From Hippasteria phrygiana (taxonomy: Eukaryota; Echinodermata; Asteroidea; Valvatida; Goniasteridae): a stretch of DNA of 64,000 nt. Below the pieces are notes generated by a model, which worked only from the letters and a program-made list of their open reading frames with translations, did no database searches and was not told the DNA's origin. Below are positions 1-10,996 of this stretch, piece after piece. The DNA lies in contig JAZGUH010000142.1 in the NCBI GenBank assembly GCA_037893225.1, positions 186,001-250,000 of the forward strand. Direction: 5' to 3'. The stretch's first letter is position 1. The number at the start of each line of letters is the position of its first letter. The position numbers and the translations under genes were made by a program.

Positions 1-191
1 TGCGATTTAGTGACCAAAAAAGAAAGGCGACACGTTTGTTTTACCATCCCTGTCTAACTTGTGTATAGTGGCCACACAGTGGAAAGTGGCCACAGTGAAC
101 ATGTTGCTGGAATATGTGAGATACACTGGCCTCGTACATCAGAATCACATTTCGTGGTACTTAATTTACAAATTCGCATGCCTCATCGTGA

Positions 192-263
192 GCCTCCGTA
201 GTCTAACGGATATGACATCGGTTTACGAGGCCGGGGGTTGCGGGTTCGAATCCCGTCGGAGGT
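192..263 (+). tRNA. tRNA-Arg (anticodon ACG)
   Basis: This is a 72 nt cloverleaf. The acceptor stem pairs GCCTCCG with CGGAGGT (G-T at the first pair, as in known animal Arg-CCT genes). The D stem is GTC/GAC with GG then A in the loop, and the anticodon loop is TTACGAG. The T arm reads GCGGG TTCGAAT CCCGT. A-box and B-box promoters match consensus, and a run of six T follows at about 270. Anticodon ACG would be read as ICG. Both flanks are shared with the other five copies, which points to segmental duplication and not retroposition. Confidence 0.8.
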
Positions 264-410
264 ATCTATTTTTTGTGTATCAATTTTTTGCCTCTGACAA
301 TACTGGATCATTTTGCGATAATAATTTGTTTATAAGTTTCACACAGGATTTTTTTTTTTTTCCATTTTGGGTAAAAACTCTCCCGGTCACAGCCTAGTCT
401 ATGGAATAGC

Positions 411-435
411 CGCTCGTCGTGCAACGCGACGAGCG
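411..435. other. GC-rich hairpin in duplicated unit
   Basis: The 9 nt arm CGCTCGTCG pairs perfectly with CGACGAGCG across a 7 nt loop. The same hairpin occurs at 3669-3693 in the second unit. No coding frame spans it convincingly. Its role is unknown; it may be a transposon end or a remnant of one. Confidence 0.7.
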
Positions 436-1129
436 TCTATAATATGTGTGCAGATCCGGCGATTAATTATGCAAGACATCCGCCTCCTGACCTCTAGACT
501 TTGACCAATCAGCCTGTTCGTTTTTTGGACCTTCGGTAAGCCGCTGATCAGACAGCTCCAGGCGCGCGTTGCTACCCAGACAAGTGACGTGACGCGCCAG
601 TAGATATGCATGTCTTTGAGAAATGTAACATTTCTGCACGCGCACGGAATCATGTTGCAGTTGTACTGTACGTACCGCGCCCACGTGCGCGTGCTGGGGA
701 AGCACGCGAGCGCGACACAGCGGCATTTGAATTATTTCGTTGCTATGGCATTGCTGCATACGCGCCGTGATGAATGCTGAGAAATGGAGTCAGCTGACAC
801 CTACCAACCAATCAGTACCTTCGTCGACATTTCTGATCGAAATGACGTCACAAGTTTGCAAAGTCCTCTCCGATTGGTTGGCGCGCGGGGTCGCATAAAT
901 TAGCATGTCCGCATATATCAGACGTTGATATGCATGCAATGCATGCAACGTCTGATGCATGCAACGTCTGATACTCAGACAAGTCACAGCCCGGCCGAGT
1001 ACGAGAAATTCCTGGTTGGAAATTTGGTCCTTGAGTGTTAAAAAAAATCAGCCCTATACTTTTGTACTGGGGGGGGGGGGGGGGGCACTTCAAAAAATGA
1101 CAATCCCCTCATGGGGGGGGGGAGTTGCG

Positions 1130-1190
1130 GCCGCCACATAATTAAGTGGCGGCCGCCAGATATTTAAGTGGCGGCCGCCAGATAAACGGT
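1130..1190. repeat. cluster of GGCGGCCGCC palindromes
   Basis: The 10 nt palindrome GGCGGCCGCC, or a truncated form of it, occurs three times, separated by AT-rich spacers. The same cluster recurs at about 4385-4450 and at 8480-8540, and in inverted orientation at 8125-8160. It behaves like the terminal part of a foldback-type transposon family. Confidence 0.7.
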
Positions 1191-2448
1191 ACAAAAAAAT
1201 GTTTTCGCGCGTTTGCAAAAAATATATCCATCCCTTTTCAGTGGCACTATCCGTCTTCCGTACAAACATGTTTCGGGTTGCGGGTCGCGAAAACACGCCC
1301 CAGGTAGGTTGTGCGTGATCTTGTTCTGAGGGCAATGTTCGCGGGTCGCGTTCCCGCCGTTCGGGCGCAAGATTAAGAACAGGGAACTCGTGTTAAGATA
1401 GAACAGATCGCCCGAACTCAGCCTTTGAGACCAAGAGGGCGCCCTTCACTGTTTTCATTGTTGTTCAGAAACCTTTTCTTGACACATGATGGCGCTCTTT
1501 ATCACCACCATCACGTCTGCCTTTCTTACTATAGTACTAAATTTGTTTGTTACCGTAAATTTCCCCAGATTACATCAGATTTGATCCGTTTCTATATCTA
1601 TTGACTGGGTGAGTTTGATCAGGATTATTTGAGATAATAATGTATAGATCATTTCAAGATATGGAATAGGTGAACTGTGTCTCAATTAAGTGGAAATTTC
1701 GGGGATTTTTCATTGTTTTTTTGGAGTTAATACACGTACATGTGTGTATTTGCAATTGCGGTCTCGTTTCATGTACAAATACCCACACCTATTGCTATGG
1801 TTACGTCCAATAATTCATGTTATCGTTGAATTACTTATTGATTGATTGTACTTAATGCATGTACAATTATATTGTATTTTGCAGCATAAAGACAAAGAGA
1901 AAAGAGATTAAAGGAGAAATACACAGGTCGAACTACAGATAAAATCTCAACCAAGACTAGACCAGAGCAGAGGGACAATAAAACAGTAAATTACAACAAT
2001 AATCAGGAATTCTTTATCAGCCAGCATTGATTTATTACACCCGTTCTCTGAGGTTTTTCGCCAACCAGTAGCTCTGTTGAGCCCAACATAGTCCCTACAC
2101 CGTGAATAGTGTATTTTTACAAGGGGCATCACGGCATAAAAGGGCATCGACAGCACTGACTGCCGTGGCCGTCGTGAATTTCGAACCCTGTGTGACTGAT
2201 ATCCTAGTTGCCGTATAAGCCGCACGGAGTATAAGCTGCAGGGACATTTTTCAGCCTATATCCTGAAAATTACGGTACTAGTCATGAATTTTGCCCGTGT
2301 GCCCGGCCATGTTTTAGGTTATGGTTTTGCTCTCATTTGGTGTCATTTAAAAAGTTGAAGTCGAATTGGAACCAAATGTTGGTTAGTTAATAAGTTATAC
2401 TTGTAACATGGGAACCTTTATATGTTAATGAGGTCAAGGTCACATACC

Positions 2449-2461
2449 AGGTCAAAGGTCA
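2449..2461 (+). promoter_or_regulatory. DR1-type nuclear receptor motif
   Basis: The 13 nt AGGTCAAAGGTCA is a perfect direct repeat of the AGGTCA half-site with one base between. This is the consensus bound by HNF4, RXR and PPAR-class receptors. Identical sites occur at 5709-5721, 9826-9838 and 9995-10007 in the other repeat copies. Whether any is bound cannot be told from sequence. Confidence 0.5.
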
Positions 2462-2751
2462 TCTGAGGTGAAGTTGTAAAATGGGCCGAACATGTAAAAT
2501 GGCTCTCATTTGAAAAGTTGCAAATGCGATGTGTTGACCAAAAAAAAGGCGACACGTTTGTTTTACCATCCCTGTCTAACTTGTGTATAGTGGCCACACA
2601 GTGGAAAGTGGCCACAGTGAACATGTTGCTGGAATATCAGAGTTATCATGTGAGATACACTGGCCTCGTACATACTGCGTTGTTATAATCCTCGGTAATC
2701 AGAATCACGTTTCGTGGTACTTAATGTACAAATTCGCATCCCACATCGTGA

Positions 2752-2823
2752 GCCTCCGTAGTCTAATGGATATGATATCGGCCTTCTAAGCCGGGGGTTG
2801 CGGGTTCGAGTCCCGTCGGAGGT
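2752..2823 (+). tRNA. tRNA-Arg (anticodon TCT)
   Basis: The body is the same as in the copy at 192, but the anticodon loop is CTTCTAA, giving TCT (AGA codons). The anticodon stem TCGGC/GCCGG is well paired. The D stem has one G-T pair (GTC/GAT). B box GGTTCGAGTCC is present and a T run follows. No intron is visible. Confidence 0.78.
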
Positions 2824-3450
2824 ATCTATTTTTTTTTCGCATCAATTTTTTCCCTCTGACAATACCGGATCATTTTGCAATAATAATTTGTTTATAAGTT
2901 TCACACAGGATTTTTTTTTTTTTCATTTTGGGTAAAAACTCTCCTGGTCACAGCCCGGCCGAGTACGAGAAATTTCTGGTTGGAAATTTGGTCCTTGAGT
3001 GCAAATAAAAATCAGCCCTATACTTTTGTACTGTGAGGGGGGGGGGGGGGGGGTCACTTCAAAAATTACAATCCCCTCATGGGGGTGGGGGGGGGGGAGC
3101 AGGGTTGGGAGAAACAATTGATAGTTGCATAACGTTTGACAACCTCAAGGCAGTTGAAAGGCATTGACATTGTATGTGTCTACTGCAGACAAAAACCTGT
3201 TTAATTAATTAATTAAAATAAAAGAGAGAAAAATAGAGTGAGCTGTGAATCACAAGATACAAAAAACTGAAGTGTGAGGGGGAAAAAATGGGGGAGGGGG
3301 TTAGCACAATTTTGCCGACAGGGTGTTATTTAAAATATTAAAAAACCCGTGGTGGGGCAGACGTTGAGGGCACCGTAAATTTTTGGGCAACTTACATTGT
3401 GTGCATTTTACAAATTTACTTAATTTACAAATTCGCATGCCTCATCGTGA

Positions 3451-3522
3451 GCCTCCGTAGTCTAACGGATATGACATCGATTTACGAGGCCGGGGGTTGC
3501 GGGTTCGAATCCCGTCGGAGGT
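3451..3522 (+). tRNA. tRNA-Arg (anticodon ACG), second copy
   Basis: This is the duplicate of the gene at 192 with one substitution in the anticodon stem (TCGAT instead of TCGGT). The change creates an A-C mismatch next to a G-T pair, so the stem is weaker and this copy may be on its way to a pseudogene. Promoter boxes and the terminator T run are intact. Confidence 0.68.
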
Positions 3523-6011
3523 ATCTATTTTTTGTGTATCAATTTTTTGCCTCTGACAATACTGGATCATTTTGCGATAATAATTTGTTTATAAGTTTCA
3601 CACAGGATTTTTTTTTTTTCCATTTTGGGTAAAAACTCTCCCGGTCACAGCCTAGTCTATGGAATAGCCGCTCGTCGTGCAACGCGACGAGCGTCTATAA
3701 TATGTGTGCAGATCCGGCGATTAATTATGCAAGACATCCGCCTCCTGACCTCTAGACTTTGACCAATCAGCCTGTTCGTTTTTTGGACCTTCGGTAAGCC
3801 GCTGATCAGACAGCTCCAGGCGCGCGTTGCTACCCAGACAAGTGACGTGACGCGCCAGTAGATATGCATGTCTTTGAGAAATGTAAACATTTCTGCACGC
3901 GCACGGAATCATGTTGCAGTTGTACTGTACGTACCGCGCCCACGTGCGCGTGCTGGGGAAGCACGCGAGCGCGACACAGCGGCATTTGAATTATTTCGTT
4001 GCTATGGCATTGCTGCATACGCGCCGTGATGAATGCTGAGAAATGGAGTCAGCTGACACCTACCAACCAATCAGTACCTTCGTCGACATTTCTGATCGAA
4101 ATGACGTCACAAGTTTGCAAAGTCCTCTCCGATTGGTTGGCGCGCGGGGTCGCATAAATTAGCATGTCCGCATATATCAGACGTTGATATGCATGCAATG
4201 CATGCAACGTCTGATGCATGCAACGTCTGATACTCGGACAAGTCACAGCCCGGCCGAGTACGAGAAATTCCTGGTTGGAAATTTGGTCCTTGAGTGTTAA
4301 AAAAAATCAGCCCTATACTTTTGTACTGGGGGGGGGGGGGGGGGGACACTTCAAAAAATGACAATCCCCTCATGGGGGGGGGAGTTGCGGCCGCCACATA
4401 ATTAAGTGGCGGCCGCCAGATATTTAAGTGGCGGCCGCCAGATAAACGGTACAAAAAAATGTTTTCGCGCGTTTGCAAAAAATATATCCATCCCTTTTCA
4501 GTGGCACTATCCGTCTTCCGTACAAACATGTTTCAGGTTGCGGGTCGCGAAAACACGCCCCAGGTAGGTTGTGCGTGATCTTGTTCTGAGGGCAATGTTC
4601 GCGGGTCGCGTTCCCGCCGTTCGGGCGCAAGATTAAGAACAGGGAACTCGTGTTAAGATAGAACAGATCGCCCGAACTCAGCCTTTGAGACCAAGAGGGC
4701 GCCCTTCACTGTTTTCATTGTTGTTCAGAAACCTTTTCTTGACACATGATGGCGCTCTTTATCACCACCATCACGTCTGCCTTTCTTACTATAGTACTAA
4801 ATTTGTTTGTTACCGTAAATTTCCCCAGATTACATCAGATTTGATCCGTTTCTATATCTATTGACTGGGTGAGTTTGATCAGGATTATTTGAGATAATAA
4901 TGTATAGATCATTTCAAGATATGGAATAGGTGAACTGTGTCTCAATTAAGTGGAAATTTCGGGGATTTTTCATTGTTTTTTTGGAGTTAATACACGTACA
5001 TGTGTGTATTTGCAATTGCGGTCTCGTTTCATGTACAAATACCCACACCTATTGCTATGGTTACGTCCAATAATTCATGTTATCGTTGAATTACTTATTG
5101 ATTGATTGTACTTAATGCATGTACAATTATATTGTATTTTGCAGCATAAAGACAAAGAGAAAAGAGATTAAAGGAGAAATACACAGGTCGAACTACAGAT
5201 AAAATCTCAACCAAGACTAGACCAGAGCAGAGGGACAATAAAACAGTAAATTACAACAATAATCAGGAATTCTTTATCAGCCAGCATTGATTTATTACAC
5301 CCGTTCTCTGAGGTTTTTCGCCAACCAGTAGCTCTGTTGAGCCCAACATAGTCCCTACACCGTGAATAGTGTATTTTTACAAGGGGCATCACGGCATAAA
5401 AGGGCATCGACAGCACTGACCGCCGTGGCCGTCGTGAATTTCGAACCCTGTGTGACTGATATCCTAGTTGCCGTATAAGCCGCACGGAGTATAAGCTGCA
5501 GGGACATTTTTCAGCCTATATCCTGAAAATTACGGTACTAGTCATGAATTTTGCCCGTGTGCCCGGCCATGTTTTAGGTTATGGTTTTGCTCTCATTTGG
5601 TGTCATTTAAAAAGTTGAAGTCGAATTGGAACCAAATGTTGGTTAGTTAATAAGTTATACTTGTAACATGGGAACCTTTATATGTTAATGAGGTCAAGGT
5701 CACATACCAGGTCAAAGGTCATCTGAGGTGAAGTTGTAAAATGGGCCGAACATGTAAAATGGCTCTCATTTGAAAAGTTGCAAATGCGATGTGTTGACCA
5801 AAAAAAAGGCGACACGTTTGTTTTACCATCCCTGTCTAACTTGTGTATAGTGGCCACACAGTGGAAAGTGGCCACAGTGAACATGTTGCTGGAATATCAG
5901 AGTTATCATGTGAGATACACTGGCCTCGTACATACTGCGTTGTTATAATCCTCGGTAATCAGAATCACGTTTCGTGGTACTTAATGTACAAATTCGCATC
6001 CCACATCGTGA

Positions 6012-6083
6012 GCCTCCGTAGTCTAATGGATATGATATCGGCCTTCTAAGCCGGGGGTTGCGGGTTCGAGTCCCGTCGGAGGT
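6012..6083 (+). tRNA. tRNA-Arg (anticodon TCT), second copy
   Basis: This is the exact duplicate of the gene at 2752, inside the second 3.26 kb unit. The cloverleaf, anticodon loop CTTCTAA, A and B boxes and T-run terminator are unchanged. Confidence 0.78.
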
Positions 6084-6673
6084 ATCTATTTTTTTTTCGC
6101 ATCAATTTTTTCCCTCTGACAATACCGGATCATTTTGCAATAATAATTTGTTTATAAGTTTCACACAGGATTTTTTTTTTTTTCATTTTGGGTAAAAACT
6201 CTCCTGGTCACAGCCCGGCCGAGTACGAGAAATTTCTGGTTGGAAATTTGGTCCTTGAGTGCAAATAAAAATCAGCCCTATACTTTTGTACTGTGAGGGG
6301 GGGGGGGGGGGGGGGGGTCACTTCAAAAATTACAATCCCCTCATGGGGGTGGGGGGGGGAGCAGGGTTGGGAGAAACAATTGATAGTTGCATAACGTTTG
6401 ACAACCTCAAGGCAGTTGAAAGGCATTGACATTGTATGTGTCTACTGCAGACAAAAACCTGTTTAATTAATTAATTAAAATAAAAGAGAGAAAAATAGAG
6501 TGAGCTGTGAATCACAAGATACAAAAAACTGAAGTGTGAGGGGGAAAAAATGGGGGAGGGGGTTAGCACAATTTTGCCGACAGGGTGTTATTTAAAATAT
6601 TAAAAAACCCGTGGTGGGGCAGACGTTGAGGGCACCGTAAATTTTTGGGCAACTTACATTGTGTGCATTTTAC

Positions 6674-7290
6674 CTAGCGAAACGTGATTTTGCCTACAAA
6701 ATCAACTAATTGGTGGGGGAATTCGCGATCCCAATTAAAAATTAAGGACAAAAACTGCAAATTAAACGCCAAACAAATGGGGGAGGGAGAAACTTAGACA
6801 TGGCTAAAATAATGGCTAAAAATAATGGCTGATATAATGATGGGCCTTTATATATTCTCCATACAATCTTCGCGGAGCATCCAGAATTCAAAGCCCTCAC
6901 GGACCGCCACGCCGTAAATTAGGCTATTTAGGGCTTCGCGCTTGCATTTTGTTCGTTTTTGGTGTGCCGCTATATAGAAGCACATTTGTAACCGATAGGG
7001 CCACCCTGTGTAAATATAACGGCAAACAAATATTTAGTAATTTTCTTTTGCCCTAATCGTCTTTGATTATTTAAAATACAAAAATGAAAACTTAAAATGT
7101 CAGGCCCCCGCACGGTTGTTGTCGCTGGCCTTGTATTAAAACTTGCGGCAACGTTAAATTGATAGCGCCCTCTACACCGATGTTTGGCTAGCTAGCGCAG
7201 CGGCGTTTACGTACACGATGAAGTCCTCGATTGGCCATGGAAATATAATGGATATTATTTTGTAACGTTCCGGGGGGTCAATATCGACGC
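6674..7290. repeat. flank module shared with 10997-12290
   Basis: This sequence, beginning CTAGCGAAACG and running through blocks such as ATGGCTAAAATAATGG and CCGCCACGCCGTAA, is repeated at 10997-11043 plus 11552-12290. The second occurrence contains two further internal copies of the TTCGCGGAGCATCCA block and a roughly 500 base insertion (11044-11551). No coding potential is seen. Confidence 0.78.
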
Positions 7291-7442
7291 CATCTTACCT
7301 GACTTCAATTTAAGTGTCTGGTTCCCGCTATGATATTCTTATTGAAAACGCAATTATCGAGAGTCGGCAAACAGACAAAGCAATCCCACTGGTATACAAG
7401 TATCAAATGAACGACGAGCGCGGTGCGTAATACCAGCGACGT

Positions 7443-8163
7443 ACTGCCCACCAGGCTGAGTTCGGGCGGTCTGTTCTTAACACGAGTTCCCTGTTCTTGC
7501 GCCCGAACGGCGGGAACGAGACCCGCGAACATTGCACTCGGAACAAGATCACACACCACTTACGGGGCGTTTTTTCGCGACTGTGACCAGAAACATTTTT
7601 TTCGCTTGGGTCATTGGTTGGGCACTTTGGTCATTGGTTGGGCGTTTTAGCGTCTGCGGTCATGGTTGCGTGACGTCATTGTAGTTCGACCAAACGAGAA
7701 CCGAAGGTTGGAGCCGGCTCACAGGTTCAACATGGCGGAAGATACTGAAACGTAAGCAGAAGATATATTTTATTCGTCCAAAACATTAGTGAATTACGAG
7801 AGCCACCATTGCACAGCCCGTCGTGTGTAAAGCATGGTAATCGTCTAACCGACGTCTTTTTCTTTTTAACCATTCCTCTTCTTTTACGTCATTCACCAGC
7901 TACTCGAACGGTTCCACAACAGCTACTCGCTCTTCCGCCATGTTGTTTACAAGATCGGTCATTTGTCAATGACAGTTTCTGGTTCTGCGTTTTCTCGCGC
8001 CTGCGTAAACATGTTCCTGGTTATCGTTTTTACCTCACGCCCATACGGAAGACGGATAGTGCCAATGAAAAGGGATGGATATATTGTTTGCAAACGCGCG
8101 AAAACATTTTTTGTACCGTTTATCTGGCGGCCGCCGCTTAGTTATCTGGCGGCCGCCACTTAG
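7443..8163 (-). mobile_element. inverted arm of a GC-rich foldback repeat
   Basis: Read on the minus strand, the two ends of this segment (7443-7580 and 8049-8163) match 1160-1400 and 8464-8760. About 470 unrelated bases (7583-8048) are inserted between them. With 8464-8790 it forms a large inverted repeat around a poly-C tract at 8439-8463. The arrangement resembles a foldback transposon, or an inverted duplication of the same module. Confidence 0.65.
7732..7751 (+). CDS. possible first coding exon (very short)
   Basis: An ATG in good context (AACATGG) is followed by MAEDTE plus one further codon and then GTAAGC, a strong splice donor. A TGACGTCA motif lies about 60 bases upstream, as in CpG-type promoters. 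No downstream exon was identified, and the segment lies inside a repeat, so this could be chance or a captured promoter. Treat as a weak candidate. Confidence 0.2.
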
Positions 8164-9825
8164 TTATTCGACGGCTGCTACTTGTTTGGTAACAGCTACA
8201 TAATGATGGAATTGTAATTCAGGCCACAGTCAACTCGTGAAATCAGAACGACAGGAAATATGAATCCCCAAAATGGACAACCCTATTTTCCTATTTTCTG
8301 CAAGCAGACTTTCGGACTTTATAAGTCGCGAAAACTGTTTTCAAAAATGTAAATTATACCTAGCAAGATATGGGACCAAGGGGTACCCCACCCCCTCTTA
8401 TCCTGGTACCCTATAAACATTCCAGACTATTTTTGTACTCACCCCCCCCCCCCCCCCCCCCCCGGCCTCCAGATAATTAAGTGGCGGCCGCCACATAATA
8501 AGTGGCGGCCGCCAAATAATTAAGTGGCGGCCGCCAGATAAACAGTACAAAAAAATGTTTCCGCGCGTTTGCAAAAAATATATTCAGCCCTTTTCAGTGG
8601 CACTATCCGTCTTCCGTACAAACATGTTTCAGGTTGCGGGTCGCGAAAACACGCCCCAGGTAGGTGGTGCGTGATCTTGTTCCGAGGGCAATGTTCGCGG
8701 GTCGCGTTCCCGCCGTTCGGGCGCAAGAACAGGGAACTCGTGTTAAGAACAGACCGCCCGAACTCAGCCTTTGAGACCAAGAGGGCGCCCTTCACTGTTT
8801 TCATTGTTGTTCAGAAACCTTTTCTTGACACATGATGGCGCTGTTTATCACCGCCATCACGTCTGCCTTTCTTACTATAGTACTAGTAGTGAGTAATAGT
8901 ACTAAATTAGTTTGCTACCGTAAATTTCCCCAGATTACATCAGATTTGATCCCTTTCTATATCTATTGAATGGGTGAGTTTGATCAGGATTATTTGAGAT
9001 AATAATGTATAGATCCTTTCAAGATATGGAATAGATGAATTGTGTATCAATTAAGTGGAAATTTCGGGGATTTTTCATTTTTTTTTTTTAGGAGGCAATA
9101 CATGTGTATTTGCAATTGCGGTCTAGTTTCATGTACAAATACCCACACCTATTGCTATATGGTCACGTCCACGGTCCAATAATTCATGTTATCGTTTAAT
9201 TACTTATTGATTGATTGTACTTAATGCATGTACAATTATATTGTATTTTTCAGCATAAAGACAAAGAGAGAAGAGATTAAAGGAGAAATACACAGGTCGA
9301 ACTACATATAATATCTCAACCAAGACTAGACCAGAGAGACAATAAAACAGCCAATCAGAACAATAATCAGGAATTCTTTATCAGCCAGCATTGATTTATT
9401 ACACCCGTTCTCTGAGGTTTTTCGCCAACAAGTAGCTCTGTTGAGCCCAACATAGTCCCTACACCGTGAATAGTGTATTTTTACAAGGGGCATCGCGGCA
9501 ACTAAAAGGGCATCGACGGCACTGGCCGCCGCGGCCGTCGTGAATTTCGAATCCTGTAAAAAAGGCTGTATATCCTTCCTCCATGGTGTGACTGATATCC
9601 TAGTTGCCGTATAAGCCGCCTGGAGTATAAGCTGCAGGGACATTTTTCAGCCTATATTCCGAAAATTACGGTACCAGTCATGAATTTTGCCCGTGTGCCC
9701 ATGTGGCCGTATGTTAAGTTTTAGGTTATGTTTTTGCTCTCATTTGGTGTCATTTGAAAAGTTGAAGTCGAATTGGAACCAAATGTGGGTTATACCTGTA
9801 ACATGGGAACCTTCATATCTTAATG

Positions 9826-9838
9826 AGGTCAAAGGTCA
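9826..9838 (+). promoter_or_regulatory. DR1-type nuclear receptor motif, third repeat copy
   Basis: Perfect AGGTCAAAGGTCA, with a second perfect site at 9995-10007. In this copy the surrounding segment is itself locally duplicated, so two DR1 motifs lie 170 bases apart. Confidence 0.48.
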
Positions 9839-10277
9839 CATACCAAGGTTAAAGGTCATCTGAGGTCAAGTTGTAAAATGGGCTGAACATGTAAAATTGG
9901 CCCCTTTTGAAAAGTTGAAGTCCAATTGGAACCAAATGTCGGTTCTATGTAACATGGAGCCTTCATATGTTAATGATGTCAAAGGTCATATACCAGGTCA
10001 AAGGTCATCTGAGGTGAAGTTGTAAAATGGGCCGAACATGTAAAATTGCTCTCATTTGAAAAGTTGCAAATGCGATGTAGTGACAAAAAAAAAGGCGACA
10101 CGTTTGTTTTACCATTCTTGTCTAACTTGTGTATAGTGGCCACACAGTGGAAAGTGGCCACACAGTGGAAAGTGGCCACAGTGAACATGTTGCAAAAATA
10201 TGTGAGATACACTGGCCTCGTACATCAGAATCACATTTCGTGGTACTTAATTTACAAATTCGCATTCTACATCGTGA

Positions 10278-10349
10278 GCCTCTGTAGTCTAATGGATAGG
10301 ACGCCGGCCTTCGAAGCCGTATGTTGCGGGTTCGAGTCCCGTCAGAGGT
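10278..10349 (+). tRNA. tRNA-Arg (anticodon TCG)
   Basis: This copy has anticodon loop CTTCGAA, anticodon TCG (CGA codons). Its acceptor stem differs from the other copies at both members of one pair (GCCTCTG with CAGAGGT), a compensatory change that keeps the stem paired. The anticodon stem CCGGC/GCCGT has one C-T mismatch at its outer end. B box GGTTCGAGTCC and a short T run are present. It lies in the diverged third copy of the repeat. Confidence 0.72.
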
Positions 10350-10996
10350 ATCTATTTTTGTTTCGCATCAATTTTTTGCCTCTGACAATACGGGATCATT
10401 TTGCAATAATAATTTGTTTATAAGTTTCACACAGGATTTTTCTTTTTTCCATTTTGGGTAAAAACTCTCCCAGTCACAGCCGGCCGAGTACGAGAAATTC
10501 CTGGTTGGAAATTTGGTCCTTGAGTGTAAATAAAAATCAGCCCCATACTTTTGTACTGCAGGGTTGGGTTGGGGGGGGGGGGGCGTGTTGGTCACTTCAA
10601 AAATGACAATCCCCTCATGGGGGGGGGTGGGGGGGGGGAGGGGGGAGGGGGGAGGGGCCAGCAGCTCCAAGCGCAGGGTTTGGAGAAACAATTGATAGTT
10701 GCATAACGTTTGACAACCTCAAGGCAGTTGAAAGGCATTGACATTGTACCGGTATGTGTCTACTGCAGACAAAAACCTACTTAATTAATGAATTAAAATA
10801 AAAGAGAGAAAAAAGATTGAACTGTGAATCACAAGATACAAAAAACTAAGTGTGAGGTGGAAAAAATTGGGGAAGGGGGTCAGCACAATTTTGCCGACGG
10901 TGTGTTATCTAAAAAAAAAAAACCGGGGTGCGGCAGACGTTGAGGGCACCGTAAATTTTTGGCAAATTTCCAATACTTACATTGTGTGCATTTTAC

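Larger units (their letters stand above)
159..3417. repeat. 3.26 kb tandem duplication, copy 1
   Basis: This segment is repeated almost base for base at 3418-6673, with an offset of 3259-3262. The few differences are single substitutions, one inserted A (near 630 versus 3885) and changes in the length of poly-G runs. Each copy carries two tRNA-Arg genes, a GC-rich hairpin, several GGCGGCCGCC palindromes and a DR1-type motif. Near identity in non-coding DNA implies a recent duplication, or possibly an assembly duplication. Confidence 0.93.
3418..6673. repeat. 3.26 kb tandem duplication, copy 2
   Basis: This is the second copy of 159-3417. The join lies at about 3412-3417, where six bases (AAATTT) sit between the end of copy 1 and the start of copy 2. 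In copy 2 the same end point runs on into the sequence CTAGCGAAACG. The diverged third copy also continues this way (10997), so that continuation is ancestral and 3412 is the new junction. Confidence 0.92.
8464..10996. repeat. diverged third copy of the 3.26 kb unit
   Basis: This segment aligns with 1160-3411 with substitutions and indels throughout. It retains the GGCGGCCGCC cluster, the DR1-bearing block and one tRNA-Arg gene (here TCG). Divergence much greater than between copies 1 and 2 shows it is an older duplication. Confidence 0.85.
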
